44,045 nucleotides of DNA from UBA9554 sp038205135 (lineage in GTDB: Bacteria; Pseudomonadota; Alphaproteobacteria; Rhodobacterales; Rhodobacteraceae): NCBI GenBank assembly GCA_038205135.1, contig JBBRCF010000012.1:1-44045 (forward strand), in the 5' to 3' direction. Made by a program: the position numbers and the translations under genes. The notes beneath the pieces are model-generated. The model worked only from the letters and a program-made list of their open reading frames with translations, was not told the DNA's origin and made no database searches. Shown piece by piece: positions 31,067 through 39,658 of the stretch; the stretch's first letter is position 1, and the number at the start of each line of letters is the position of its first letter.

Positions 31067-31947
31067 CCCTTGGTTCCGTCCGGGGCGCGCAGCCGCTGGA
31101 TCAGGGACGACGTGTCCCAACGACCGCCGCCCATGCGCTGCACATCCTTGTAGAACTGATCGACCAGCGCGGTGACCGGCAGCGTCGCGCCGGTTTCATC
31201 CGCCGTGTCCAGACAGATGCCCAGATCCTTGCGCATCCAGTCCACCGCAAAGCCGAAATCGAACTTGTCCGCCAGCATGGTCGGCGACCGGTTGGCCATC
31301 TGCCAGCTGCCGGCGGCGCCTTGGCTGATGACCTCGACCACCTTGGTGCCGTCAAGCCCGGCCTTTTCGGCAAAATGCAGCGCCTCGGATAGGCCCTGCA
31401 CCAGACCGGCGATGGCGATCTGGTTGCACATCTTTGCCAGCTGGCCCGCGCCGGTGTCGCCGATGCGACGGCAGATCCGGGCATAGGCCGCGATGACGGG
31501 TTCGGCGCGGGCAAAATGGTCCTCGGACCCGCCACACATCACCGACAGCACGCCGTTTTCCGCTCCGGCTTGCCCGCCCGACACCGGCGCATCGACAAAT
31601 CCGATGCCTTGGGTCGCGGCCTCGGCGGCCATTTCACGGGTCACCTTGGCCGATACTGTGGTGTGATCGACAAACACCGTGCCCGCATCCATGTCCGCGA
31701 ACGCGCCATCGACCCCGGTGCAGATCGCGCGCAGGTCGTCGTCATTGCCGACACAGGCCATGACGAAATCCGCGCCGGTGGCGGCCGCGCGCGGCGTGGC
31801 GGCCATTGCGCCACCGTGGCGGGCAACCCAGGCCTCGGCCTTGGCCGCGTTGCGGTTGTAGACTGTTACCTGATGGCCCTTGGCGGCCAGATGTCCCGCC
31901 ATCGGAAACCCCATCACGCCCAACCCCAGAAACGCTACTTTTGCCAT
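31063..31947 (-). CDS. 3-hydroxyisobutyrate dehydrogenase-family oxidoreductase
   Basis: A 294-residue beta-hydroxyacid dehydrogenase (3-hydroxyisobutyrate dehydrogenase / tartronate semialdehyde reductase family). The Rossmann motif is GLGVMGFPMAGHL at 8-20, the substrate motif DAPVSGGQAGAENG lies near 119-132, and the catalytic Lys172 is in GAGQLAKMCNQ. The sequence does not decide among 3-hydroxyisobutyrate, tartronate semialdehyde or succinic semialdehyde as substrate. Valine breakdown would use the first. It is divergent from the penicillin-acylase-like gene with an 80-base gap. Confidence 0.85.
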   Translation of the reverse strand: MAKVAFLGLGVMGFPMAGHLAAKGHQVTVYNRNAAKAEAWVARHGGAMAATPRAAATGADFVMACVGNDDDLRAICTGVDGAFADMDAGTVFVDHTTVSAKVTREMAAEAATQGIGFVDAPVSGGQAGAENGVLSVMCGGSEDHFARAEPVIAAYARICRRIGDTGAGQLAKMCNQIAIAGLVQGLSEALHFAEKAGLDGTKVVEVISQGAAGSWQMANRSPTMLADKFDFGFAVDWMRKDLGICLDTADETGATLPVTALVDQFYKDVQRMGGGRWDTSSLIQRLRAPDGTKG

Positions 31948-32027
31948 CGCCCGATCCCCTGACCATTTGTCTTGGCTATGATTTGTCGCTAGTCAGGTCG
32001 GCGAAGGCAAGGGCTAAGGAGACAGCG

Positions 32028-34496
32028 ATGCTGACGGTGTTTCGCTGGCTGGTCCGTATCGCAACCGGGTTGATCGTGCTGGGCGTCGGGATTATGGCGC
32101 TGGTGTATTATTTCGCCAGCCGGTCGTTGCCCGACTATACCGCCACCGTGGACGCGCCCGGTCTGGGCGCCGCCGTTGAAATCGTGCGCGACAACGCCAA
32201 CGTGCCGCACGTGTTCGGGCAATCGGACGCGGATGTGATGTACGGGCTTGGCTATGCCCATGCTCAGGACCGGTTCTGGCAGATGATGATGCTGCGCCGC
32301 ACCATACAGGGCCGCCTGTCCGAGGTGTTCGGACCCCGCACCGTGCAGATCGATGCGCTGATCCGGCGGCTGGACCTGTATTCCGCGGCGCAGCGGTCGG
32401 TCACAGCCCAGGACGCCCGTACCCAGAGCCTGCTGCTGGCCTATGCCGCCGGTGTGAACGCGCGGATCAGCGAAATCGGCGATAACGCGCTGGGGCGCGG
32501 CGCGCCCGAGATGTTCCTGTTCAACCAGACCATCGCGCGCTGGACACCCGCCGACAGTATCGCGATCCTCAAGGTCATGGCGCTGCAACTGATGGGCGGG
32601 ATCGAGGCCGAGGTGCTGCGTGCGCGTCTGTCGCTGATGCTGCCGGACGGATCGCGCCTGTCCGATATCATGCCCGACATGCCGGGTGCCGGGATCGCGG
32701 CGCTGCCGGATTATGCGGGTCTGATCGGTGCGCCGCTGCCCCGCTTTGCCAACACCGTTCCCGACGCGCGCGATCATCCGCTGTCGCCGGTGCGGTCCCG
32801 GCCCTTGGCGGGGGCGTCGAATGCCTGGGCGGCGGCGCCATCACGGTCGGCGTCAGGCGGCACCTTGCTGGCCAATGACCCGCATCTGGGCCTGTCGGCG
32901 CCCACGGTCTGGTATCTTGCGCGGCTGGAACTGGCGTCGGGCGGGGTGATCGGCGGCACCATTCCGGGCATCCCGGCGATCCTGTCGGGGCGGTCGGAAC
33001 GGCTGGCCTGGGGGATCACGTCCAGTTATCTTGATGATCTGGATGTCTACGTCGAAGAATTGAACCCCGCCAACCCCGAGCAATATCGCACGCCGTTAGG
33101 CTGGAAGCCGTTCCGGTCCCGTCCGTCGATCATCGAGGTCGCGGGTGCGGACCCCGTCACGGTGATGTTGCGTTGGACCGACAATGGCCCGGTGCTGCCC
33201 GGCACGGATTACGATCTGGCGGCGATCACGCCGCCCGGTCACGTCACCTCGGTCGCGTGGACCGCGTTTGACGACCAGGACACCACCATGACGGCGGCGA
33301 TGGCGCTGATGCAATCGGGCGACATCGCCACGGCGCTGCTGGCCGCCGAGGGCTATGTGGCGCCGTCGCAGAACCTGACGCTGGCGGATACCGACGGGAT
33401 CGCGCTGAAACTGATCGGGCGGATGCCGCGCCGCGACGCCGCACACCAAAGCCAGGGCCGCCTGCCGTCGCTGGGCTGGCGCCCGGAAAACCGCTGGCAG
33501 GGCGTGCTGCCCTATGCGGCCAATCCCGGCTTTGTGGACCCACAGGGCGGCATCGTCGGCAATACCAACAACAAGGTGGTGGACCGGCCGTTTCCGCTGC
33601 ACGTGTCCTATGACTGGGGAGACAGTCAGCGGGTGCAGCGCTGGCAGCGCCTGATGCAAAGCCGGCAGGTGCATACCCGCGACAGTTTCGTCGAGGCGCA
33701 GCTGGATACGGTGTCAGTCGCCGCGCAGACGCTGCTGGCGCTGACCGGGGCGGAGTTGTGGTTCACCGGCGAGGCCGCGCCCGAGGGCACGCCGGAACGC
33801 CAGCGCCAACGCGCGTTGGACCTGCTGGCCGAATGGAATGGCGACATGAACGAACATCTGCCTGAACCCCTGATCTACATGGCGTGGATGCGCGCCCTGC
33901 AGGAACGCCTCATCCGCGATGATCTGGGGCTGCTGGCGGATGAATTCACCCATGTCGAACCCTTGTTCATCGAACGGGTGTTCCGTGATGTCGATGGCGC
34001 CAGCGCATGGTGCGATGTGCTGCAATCAACCCCGGTGGAAACCTGCCCCGACATCGCGCGGCAGGCGCTGGACGATGCGCTTATCTGGATCGAAGAACGC
34101 CATGGCCGCCAGATCGAGGCGTTGCGCTGGGGCGACGTGCATCAGGCAACGCATGATCACCCCGTGCTGGGCGAGGTGCCGGTGCTGCGGTATTTCGTCA
34201 ACATCCGCCAAAGCACCTCTGGCGGTGATCACACGCTGAACAGGGCCAAGACCAAGGGCACCGGACCGAACCCGTTCCTGAATGTCCATGCTGGCGGGTA
34301 TCGCGGCGTTTATGACCTGAACGATCCGAACAGTTCGGTGTTCGTCACCGGCACCGGCCAATCCGGCCACCCGCTGTCACGACATTATGATGATCTGGGC
34401 GAATTGTGGCGGCGCGGCGAATACATCCCGATGTCGCTGGATATCGATCTGGCGCGCGCGGCGGCGGTTGGCGTGACGCGGCTGGAGCCGCGCTGA
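32028..34496 (+). CDS. penicillin acylase-family Ntn hydrolase
   Basis: An 822-residue precursor of an N-terminal-nucleophile amidase that matures by cutting itself into alpha and beta chains. The N-terminal membrane segment or uncleaved signal is at about 8-30. The alpha part has DNANVPHVFGQSDADVMYGLG and AQDRFWQM. The new beta N-terminus would be Ser264 in AGASNAWA, followed by GTLLANDPHLGLSAP. Later landmarks are GNTNNKVV near 515 and a GGDHTLNRA region. Relatives cleave penicillins, acyl-homoserine lactones or other amides; substrate unknown. The ATG at 32028 has AAGGAGA upstream. Confidence 0.88.
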   Translation: MLTVFRWLVRIATGLIVLGVGIMALVYYFASRSLPDYTATVDAPGLGAAVEIVRDNANVPHVFGQSDADVMYGLGYAHAQDRFWQMMMLRRTIQGRLSEVFGPRTVQIDALIRRLDLYSAAQRSVTAQDARTQSLLLAYAAGVNARISEIGDNALGRGAPEMFLFNQTIARWTPADSIAILKVMALQLMGGIEAEVLRARLSLMLPDGSRLSDIMPDMPGAGIAALPDYAGLIGAPLPRFANTVPDARDHPLSPVRSRPLAGASNAWAAAPSRSASGGTLLANDPHLGLSAPTVWYLARLELASGGVIGGTIPGIPAILSGRSERLAWGITSSYLDDLDVYVEELNPANPEQYRTPLGWKPFRSRPSIIEVAGADPVTVMLRWTDNGPVLPGTDYDLAAITPPGHVTSVAWTAFDDQDTTMTAAMALMQSGDIATALLAAEGYVAPSQNLTLADTDGIALKLIGRMPRRDAAHQSQGRLPSLGWRPENRWQGVLPYAANPGFVDPQGGIVGNTNNKVVDRPFPLHVSYDWGDSQRVQRWQRLMQSRQVHTRDSFVEAQLDTVSVAAQTLLALTGAELWFTGEAAPEGTPERQRQRALDLLAEWNGDMNEHLPEPLIYMAWMRALQERLIRDDLGLLADEFTHVEPLFIERVFRDVDGASAWCDVLQSTPVETCPDIARQALDDALIWIEERHGRQIEALRWGDVHQATHDHPVLGEVPVLRYFVNIRQSTSGGDHTLNRAKTKGTGPNPFLNVHAGGYRGVYDLNDPNSSVFVTGTGQSGHPLSRHYDDLGELWRRGEYIPMSLDIDLARAAAVGVTRLEPR

Positions 34497-34502
34497 CGCG
34501 CG

Positions 34503-35780
34503 TTACAGATCGCGCCAGCGTTTTTCCTGCCGGTCGGACCACACCACACGCAGGCGGAACCCGTGGTCGACCTGTTCTTCGTGTTCCACCACGCCTTCGG
34601 AATGCAGCCAGGCGCGGCGACGGCCTTCGGCAAAGGGGATCATCAGGTCGGACTGGTGCCGTGCCTCGCCCAGCCGGATCGCGATGGCGTCCAGCAGCGG
34701 CCCCATGCCTTCGCCCGTCAATGCGGACACCGGCAGCACATCCGGGTCGCGCCGCCCACGTTCCACGACCACATCGCGCATGTCTTCGGGCACGCGGTCG
34801 ATCTTGTTCCAGACCTCCAGCATCGGGGTGTCCGCTGCCACGCCCAGCGACGCAAGGATGGTTTCGACCTCGCGCGCCTGACCCAGACTGTCGGGGTGAC
34901 TAATGTCGCGCACATGCAGGATCAGGTCGGCGGCCAGCACTTCTTCCAGCGTGGCGCGGAATGCGGCGACCAGTTCGGTGGGCAGGTCGGAAATGAACCC
35001 CACCGTGTCCGACAGGATCACATCCGGGCCGCCATCCGGCAGTTTGACGCCGCGCATCGTGGGGTCCAGCGTGGCAAACAGCATGTCTTTTGCCAGCACA
35101 TCGGCGCCGGTCAGCCGGTTGAACAGCGTCGATTTGCCGGCGTTGGTGTAGCCCACCAGCGCCACGATGGGATAAGGCACCTTGGCCCGCGCCGCGCGGT
35201 GCAATTCGCGGGTGCGCACCACCTTGTCCAACTGGCGTTTCAGGCGGATGATCTGGTCGTCGATGGCGCGGCGGTCAGACTCGATCTGGGTTTCGCCGGG
35301 GCCGCCGACAAAGCCGAAACCGCCGCGCTGCCGTTCAAGGTGGGTCCAAGCCCGCACGAGGCGGGTGCGCTGATAACTCAGCGCGGCCATTTCCACCTGC
35401 AGCACACCTTCGCGAGTCCGCGCGCGGTCGGAAAAGATTTCCAGGATCAGACCGGTGCGATCAAGGATCTTGACCCCCCATTCCTTTTCCAGATTGCGCT
35501 GTTGCACCGGGCCCAACTGCCCGTCCACCAACACCAGTTCAACCTCGGCCTCGGTCAGGCGGGTCTTGATCTCGGCGATCTTGCCCGATCCGAACAGCAT
35601 GCCGGGATGGATGCGGTCCACCCGCGCGGTTTCCGAACCGATGATGTCCAGCCCCGGCAACGCGTCCGCCAGCGCCAGCGCCTCTTCCAGCGCGATGGCG
35701 GCATCGCGCCGCGTGCGGTCGGATTTCACATCAGGATGGATCACCCAGGCGCGCGTCACCTCGGGGTCTTGCGCGATCAC
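34503..35780 (-). CDS. hflX: GTPase HflX
   Basis: Ribosome-associated GTPase that rescues or splits stalled ribosomes under stress. The 425-residue protein has the N-terminal HflX domain with GSGKIAEIK and the diagnostic RQRGGFGFVGGPGETQIE. The GTPase domain follows, with G1 GYTNAGKST, G3 DTVGF and G4 NKID. It starts with GTG at 35780, overlapping the hfq stop as GTGA (35777-35780), so the two are translationally coupled. The hfq-hflX pair is widely conserved. It is convergent with the acylase gene 6 bases away. Confidence 0.95.
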   Translation of the reverse strand: MIAQDPEVTRAWVIHPDVKSDRTRRDAAIALEEALALADALPGLDIIGSETARVDRIHPGMLFGSGKIAEIKTRLTEAEVELVLVDGQLGPVQQRNLEKEWGVKILDRTGLILEIFSDRARTREGVLQVEMAALSYQRTRLVRAWTHLERQRGGFGFVGGPGETQIESDRRAIDDQIIRLKRQLDKVVRTRELHRAARAKVPYPIVALVGYTNAGKSTLFNRLTGADVLAKDMLFATLDPTMRGVKLPDGGPDVILSDTVGFISDLPTELVAAFRATLEEVLAADLILHVRDISHPDSLGQAREVETILASLGVAADTPMLEVWNKIDRVPEDMRDVVVERGRRDPDVLPVSALTGEGMGPLLDAIAIRLGEARHQSDLMIPFAEGRRRAWLHSEGVVEHEEQVDHGFRLRVVWSDRQEKRWRDL

Positions 35781-36016
35781 TTCTCTTCGTCGCCATCATA
35801 AAGATTGATGGGTTGCGACGGCATGATGGTGGAAATCGCGTGTTTATATACCAGCTGAGATTGCCCGTCGCGGCGCAGCAGCACGCAGAAATTGTCGAAC
35901 CAGGTAATCACACCCTGCAATTTCACGCCGTTGATCAAAAAGATCGTCACCGGGATTTTGGTCTTGCGGGTATGGTTCAGGAACGCGTCCTGCAGGTTCT
36001 GCTTGTCGGATGCCAT
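35777..36016 (-). CDS. hfq: RNA chaperone Hfq
   Basis: Sm-like hexameric RNA chaperone that pairs small RNAs with mRNAs. The 79-residue protein has Sm1 (IPVTIFLINGVKLQGVITWFDNF) and Sm2 with YKHAISTIMPSQ, the uridine-binding surface. The short C-terminus (NLYDGDEEK) is typical of alphaproteobacteria. It follows trkH with a 134-base gap that presumably holds its promoter, and it overlaps hflX. It would be the partner for the candidate small RNA near 20.6 kb if that proves real. Confidence 0.97.
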   Translation of the reverse strand: MASDKQNLQDAFLNHTRKTKIPVTIFLINGVKLQGVITWFDNFCVLLRRDGQSQLVYKHAISTIMPSQPINLYDGDEEK

Positions 36017-36137
36017 GAAAAGTTTGCCTTGTTCTTTGTTTCTTCTTGTGGCGCGCCAGCGCGCGCAGTGGCCGTGCCGGGCGCCCTGTCACCCGCAAGC
36101 GCCAATATGAAGAAGCCCAGCGGCAGTTTCCAGCCCC

Positions 36138-36159
36138 AAAAAATCGACCCTCAGCGTCG
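36138..36159 (-). terminator. weak hairpin with T run after trkH
   Basis: On the minus strand CGAC-GCTGAGG-GTCG (36159-36145) is followed by ATTTTTT (to 36138). The stem is only 4 bp and overlaps the trkH stop codon, so termination would be inefficient and some transcription into hfq is likely. Confidence 0.3.
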
Positions 36160-37680
36160 GTTTGACCAGCTTTGCCACAGGTCCGACGTAACCAGCACAA
36201 TGATGGCCAGCATTTCCAGCCGCCCCAGCACCATGGCCAGCGCCAGCAACAGCTTTGCCGAGGCCGGCAATCCCGCCAGCAGGATCGGCGCGTCGCCCGC
36301 CATCATCAGCAGCGGCCCGGTATTGGTCAGGCTGGCCACCGCGAGGATCGTCGCGGCTTCGAACCCCAAACCAGTCATGGCAAAGCCCGCCATCATCAGG
36401 ATCAGGATCGACGCGAACAGCATGAAGAACACCCATGCGATGAACGCCCCCTGTTTGCGCAGGCGACGATTGAGGCCGGTGGTGTGCCCCACGGAATTGG
36501 GATGGATCAGCCGGTCCATTTCGCGGGTGGTGTTCAGGTACAACGCCCAGACCCGCAGCAGTTTCACCCCTCCGGCCGTGGTCGCCACCCCGCCACCGAT
36601 CAGCGCCAGCCCCATCAGGATGGTGCCGGGGGTGGTCAGGCCGGACCAGAACCGCGCTTCGGCCCAGTCGGAGCTTTCAAATCCGGTGGTGGTCAGGAAC
36701 GACAGGACGGTAAAGACGGTTCCCCACAGCGCACGGGCGGCGTCACCCAGACTGCGCGGATCGCCGACGGCATTGGCGCCCGACCAGTGGCGCAGAAACA
36801 ATGCCAGACTGACGGCACCGACAATGGCCAGTCCCAACCGGAACTCTGCGTCCGTCAGGATGCCCCACCGGTCAGAGGTCCGCGTGTCCGATGAAAACGT
36901 CAGCCGCGACAGCGCGAACAGCAAAAACAGCGCAATGACGACCTCGCCCGCAATGCCGGCCTGCGCGTTCTGCAACCCGCCCACCGGCGAAATGCCTGAT
37001 GTGGCCAGCGTGGACATCGCATGGCTGAACGCAGTCAGCGCGGTGTCGCCGAGGATCATCAGGAACACCGCCAGCGCCACGGTCAGTCCGGCATAGATCG
37101 GCGTCAAGGACCGCGCCACCTTCAGGATGCGCCGCTGCGGGTCCTGCCGGTCCTGCAACGGCAAGCGGCTCTGCCCCTGTCCCGGTTCGGCGCTTGCCGT
37201 CACTTCGAAACCACCAAGGCTCAACGGGGCCAGCACCCCCGCCGCCGCGATCACCATCAACAGCCCGCCCAGCCAGCCCACCAGCGCGCGCCAAAGGTGA
37301 AGCGTCGGTGTCAACCGGTCCGCCGGGAACAGGGCCGCGCCCGTCGTGGTCATCGCGGACGTCATTTCGACATAGGAATTCAGAAACGATGTCGTTTCCA
37401 GCGCCGTATGAAATGGAACCGCCAGCCAGACCGGCAACAGCGCGAACCCCGCCAGCAGCGCCAGCAGATTGTGCATCAGACTGCGGCGTCGCGGCTGGTT
37501 GGCCTGTGCCACCGCGACAAACCCCAGCAGCACCAGCCCCAGCAACCCGGAATAGAAAAAACTGCGCGCCTCGGCATGGCTGTCCAACGCCAGCGCCAGC
37601 AAGGCCGGCACGAACATCGCCGTCGACCCGACCCCTGCCATCAGCAGAAACAGCGGTTGATCTGACAGGTGCACCCGCAT
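36151..37680 (-). CDS. trkH: Trk potassium uptake protein TrkH
   Basis: Membrane subunit of the Trk K+ uptake system. At 509 residues it shows the four-fold MPM pore pattern of the family: EMTSAMTTTGAALF (first pore loop), AMSTLATSGISPVGG, TVLSFLTTTGFESSDW and VASLTNTGPLL, each with the conserved pore glycine. About ten membrane helices surround these. It begins 3 bases after trkA ends, so the two are co-transcribed and the proteins form one complex. K+ uptake beside the Ntr regulators is a conserved arrangement in this order. Confidence 0.94.
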   Translation of the reverse strand: MRVHLSDQPLFLLMAGVGSTAMFVPALLALALDSHAEARSFFYSGLLGLVLLGFVAVAQANQPRRRSLMHNLLALLAGFALLPVWLAVPFHTALETTSFLNSYVEMTSAMTTTGAALFPADRLTPTLHLWRALVGWLGGLLMVIAAAGVLAPLSLGGFEVTASAEPGQGQSRLPLQDRQDPQRRILKVARSLTPIYAGLTVALAVFLMILGDTALTAFSHAMSTLATSGISPVGGLQNAQAGIAGEVVIALFLLFALSRLTFSSDTRTSDRWGILTDAEFRLGLAIVGAVSLALFLRHWSGANAVGDPRSLGDAARALWGTVFTVLSFLTTTGFESSDWAEARFWSGLTTPGTILMGLALIGGGVATTAGGVKLLRVWALYLNTTREMDRLIHPNSVGHTTGLNRRLRKQGAFIAWVFFMLFASILILMMAGFAMTGLGFEAATILAVASLTNTGPLLMMAGDAPILLAGLPASAKLLLALAMVLGRLEMLAIIVLVTSDLWQSWSNRR

Positions 37681-37683
37681 GGT

Positions 37684-39060
37684 TCAGAAATAATCGATCG
37701 AGACCTGCAACAGGCGCTCGACCTCTGGCACATCCTTGGCCATCGAAAACAACAGGATGCTGTCGCCATCATCCACCCGGGTTTCGCCGGTGGCCTTGAT
37801 CACCGTCTTGCCCTTGCGCAGCGCACCGACCAGCACGCCTTCGGGAAAGTCGATGTCGCGGATCCGCTGGCCCGAGATGGGCGAGGTCGACAGCACTTCG
37901 GCCTCGATCACCTCGGCCTCGGCATCGCCGATGGAATAGACGCCCTTGACCCGGCCGTGGCGGATGTGACGCAGGATCGACGACACCGTGGTCGAGCGCG
38001 GATTGATCCAGGCGTCGATGCCCAGAGGCGCCATCAGGGGCACCATTGTCGGGTCGTTGACCAGCGCGATCGCCAGCGGACAGCCTTCGGCCTTGGCGCG
38101 CACAGCGACCAGCATGTTGACCTTATCGTCATCGGTCACGCACAGCACGGCGTCGGCGCGGTCCACGTTCGCTTCGGCCAGCAAGGCCGCATCCAGCCCG
38201 TCGCCGTTCAGCACAATGGTGCGTTCCAGCGCGTCGGCGGCGCGTTCGGCCACCTTGCGGTCCTTTTCGATGATCTTGGCGCGCAATCGCCCGCCGCGTT
38301 CTTCCAGCGCGCGCGCGACGGCCAGCCCGACGTTGCCGCCGCCGATAATCAGCAGGCGATCCTGTTTCTTGGATTTCTTGCCGAAAATTTCCATCGTGCG
38401 CGGGATATCTTCTGTCAGGGCAATAACATAGCAGTCATCGCCGACGTATAGTTGATCGCCTGCCTCTGGCGCGAACAACCTGCCCTCTCGGCGGATGCCC
38501 ACCACCACTGCGCGCAGCGTCGAAAACAGGTCGGTCAATTGCCGCAACGGCGTGTTGACCACCGGGCAATCGGCATCCAGCGTCAGACCCAGCAGTTGCG
38601 CGCGCCCGTCCATGAAAAATTCGGTGTCGAAAGCTTCGGGGTTGGCGATGCGGCGCAGCGCGGCCTCGGCCACCTCGCGTTCGGGGCTGATGATGACATC
38701 GATCGGCAGGTGTTCGGTGCGGTACAGATCGGCATACATCGGGTCCAGATAGCTGCGGGCACGCAACCGGGCGATCTTGCGCGGGATGCCGAACACCGAA
38801 TGGGCGACCTGACAGGTGACCATGTTCACCTCGTCGGAATAGGTCGCGGCGATGATCATGTCGGCGTCGCGCGCACCGGCGCGATCCAGCACATCGGGAA
38901 AGCTGGCAAAGCCGGCGATCCCCTGCACATCCAGAGCTTCTGTCGCGCGGCGGATCAGGTCGGGGTTCTGGTCAACCACGGTCACGCTGTTCTTTTCGCC
39001 CGCCAGATGGCGCGCGATTTGCCAACCAACCTGACCGGCGCCGCAAATGATCACTTTCAT
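37684..39060 (-). CDS. trkA: Trk system regulatory protein TrkA
   Basis: Cytoplasmic NAD(H)-binding gating subunit of TrkH. At 458 residues it equals the E. coli length. It is a tandem of two RCK units: Rossmann motif GAGQVGWQIA at 7-16 with acidic D at the second strand end, a TrkA_C domain near 140-225, a second Rossmann GGGNVGLAVA near 240, and a C-terminal TrkA_C near 370-455. I chose the ATG at 39060 (MKVIICG); an ATG at 39072 adds four residues. Upstream is the oppositely oriented lipoprotein gene, so trkA needs its own promoter in 39061-39177. Confidence 0.94.
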   Translation of the reverse strand: MKVIICGAGQVGWQIARHLAGEKNSVTVVDQNPDLIRRATEALDVQGIAGFASFPDVLDRAGARDADMIIAATYSDEVNMVTCQVAHSVFGIPRKIARLRARSYLDPMYADLYRTEHLPIDVIISPEREVAEAALRRIANPEAFDTEFFMDGRAQLLGLTLDADCPVVNTPLRQLTDLFSTLRAVVVGIRREGRLFAPEAGDQLYVGDDCYVIALTEDIPRTMEIFGKKSKKQDRLLIIGGGNVGLAVARALEERGGRLRAKIIEKDRKVAERAADALERTIVLNGDGLDAALLAEANVDRADAVLCVTDDDKVNMLVAVRAKAEGCPLAIALVNDPTMVPLMAPLGIDAWINPRSTTVSSILRHIRHGRVKGVYSIGDAEAEVIEAEVLSTSPISGQRIRDIDFPEGVLVGALRKGKTVIKATGETRVDDGDSILLFSMAKDVPEVERLLQVSIDYF

Positions 39061-39125
39061 GCCTGCGCCCATCCCGGAAAAACGGTATGGATTTGCTTGG
39101 CAGATGCGCCATCGGGGGTCAATCC

Positions 39126-39152
39126 GATTGTCATTTGTCTGATTGTCATTTG
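39126..39152 (+). repeat. direct repeat GATTGTCATTTG x2
   Basis: Two identical 12-base copies at 39126-39137 and 39141-39152, 15 bases apart start to start, lie between divergent trkA and the lipoprotein gene. Each contains TTGTCA, a good -35 element; the second fits the promoter described next. They may also bind a regulator. Confidence 0.7.
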
Positions 39153-39170
39153 GCCGCTGCGCCTTATTGT
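39143..39170 (+). promoter_or_regulatory. promoter of the small lipoprotein gene, possibly leaderless
   Basis: TTGTCA (39143-39148), 16-base spacer, TATTGT (39165-39170). Transcription would begin around 39177-39178, at the ATG itself (39178), and there is no ribosome site. The mRNA may therefore be leaderless. Confidence 0.5.
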
Positions 39171-39177
39171 TCCGGGC

Positions 39178-39633
39178 ATGAAACGATTGGCTGTCCTGAC
39201 CCTGATCCTGCTGCCGGCCTGCGTGCCGTCGACGATCTATTATCGCGAAGGCGCTGCGGTGGCCTCGGTCGATCGGGCGCTGGCGCAATGCACCGCGCAG
39301 GCGGCGCGCGCTGTGCCGGTGGTGCTGGAAACCCGCTATAAGCCGCTCCGGGTACGGCGGGACACGTTTTGTGACGCCGACGGCAACTGTGACGTGGAAA
39401 TCGAAACCGAGGGCGGAGAACCCTTTGACGTTGACGTGAACGCCGAACGGCGGGCCGCTGGCGTGTCGCAATGCATGGCTGCGGCGCGGTTTGCGCCCGT
39501 CACTCTGCCCGCTTGCCCACCGGATGTGGCGCGGGCCGCCCCGGCCGGTGTGACGACCACCCTGCCCCGTGTGACACCGCAATCTTGCGCCGTGACGCGT
39601 GATGGCGGCGTGCGGATCGTCACGCGCGGATAA
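39178..39633 (+). CDS. small lipoprotein of unknown function
   Basis: A 151-residue protein with a lipoprotein signal, MKRLAVLTLILLPAC (lipobox LPAC, Cys15). The mature part has an even spread of cysteines (CTAQ, FCDADGNCD, QCMAA, PACPP, QSCAV) and an acidic stretch IETEGGEPFDVDVN. Two pairs of disulfides are plausible in the periplasm. I recognise no family. The gene lies alone on the + strand between ntrX and trkA, and ends 25 bases before the convergent ntrX stop. An upstream open frame runs back to 38452, antisense to trkA, but only this part has a signal and sensible composition. Confidence 0.72.
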   Translation: MKRLAVLTLILLPACVPSTIYYREGAAVASVDRALAQCTAQAARAVPVVLETRYKPLRVRRDTFCDADGNCDVEIETEGGEPFDVDVNAERRAAGVSQCMAAARFAPVTLPACPPDVARAAPAGVTTTLPRVTPQSCAVTRDGGVRIVTRG

Positions 39634-39658
39634 GCTGCGCGGCCGATCGGGGGGGCGT

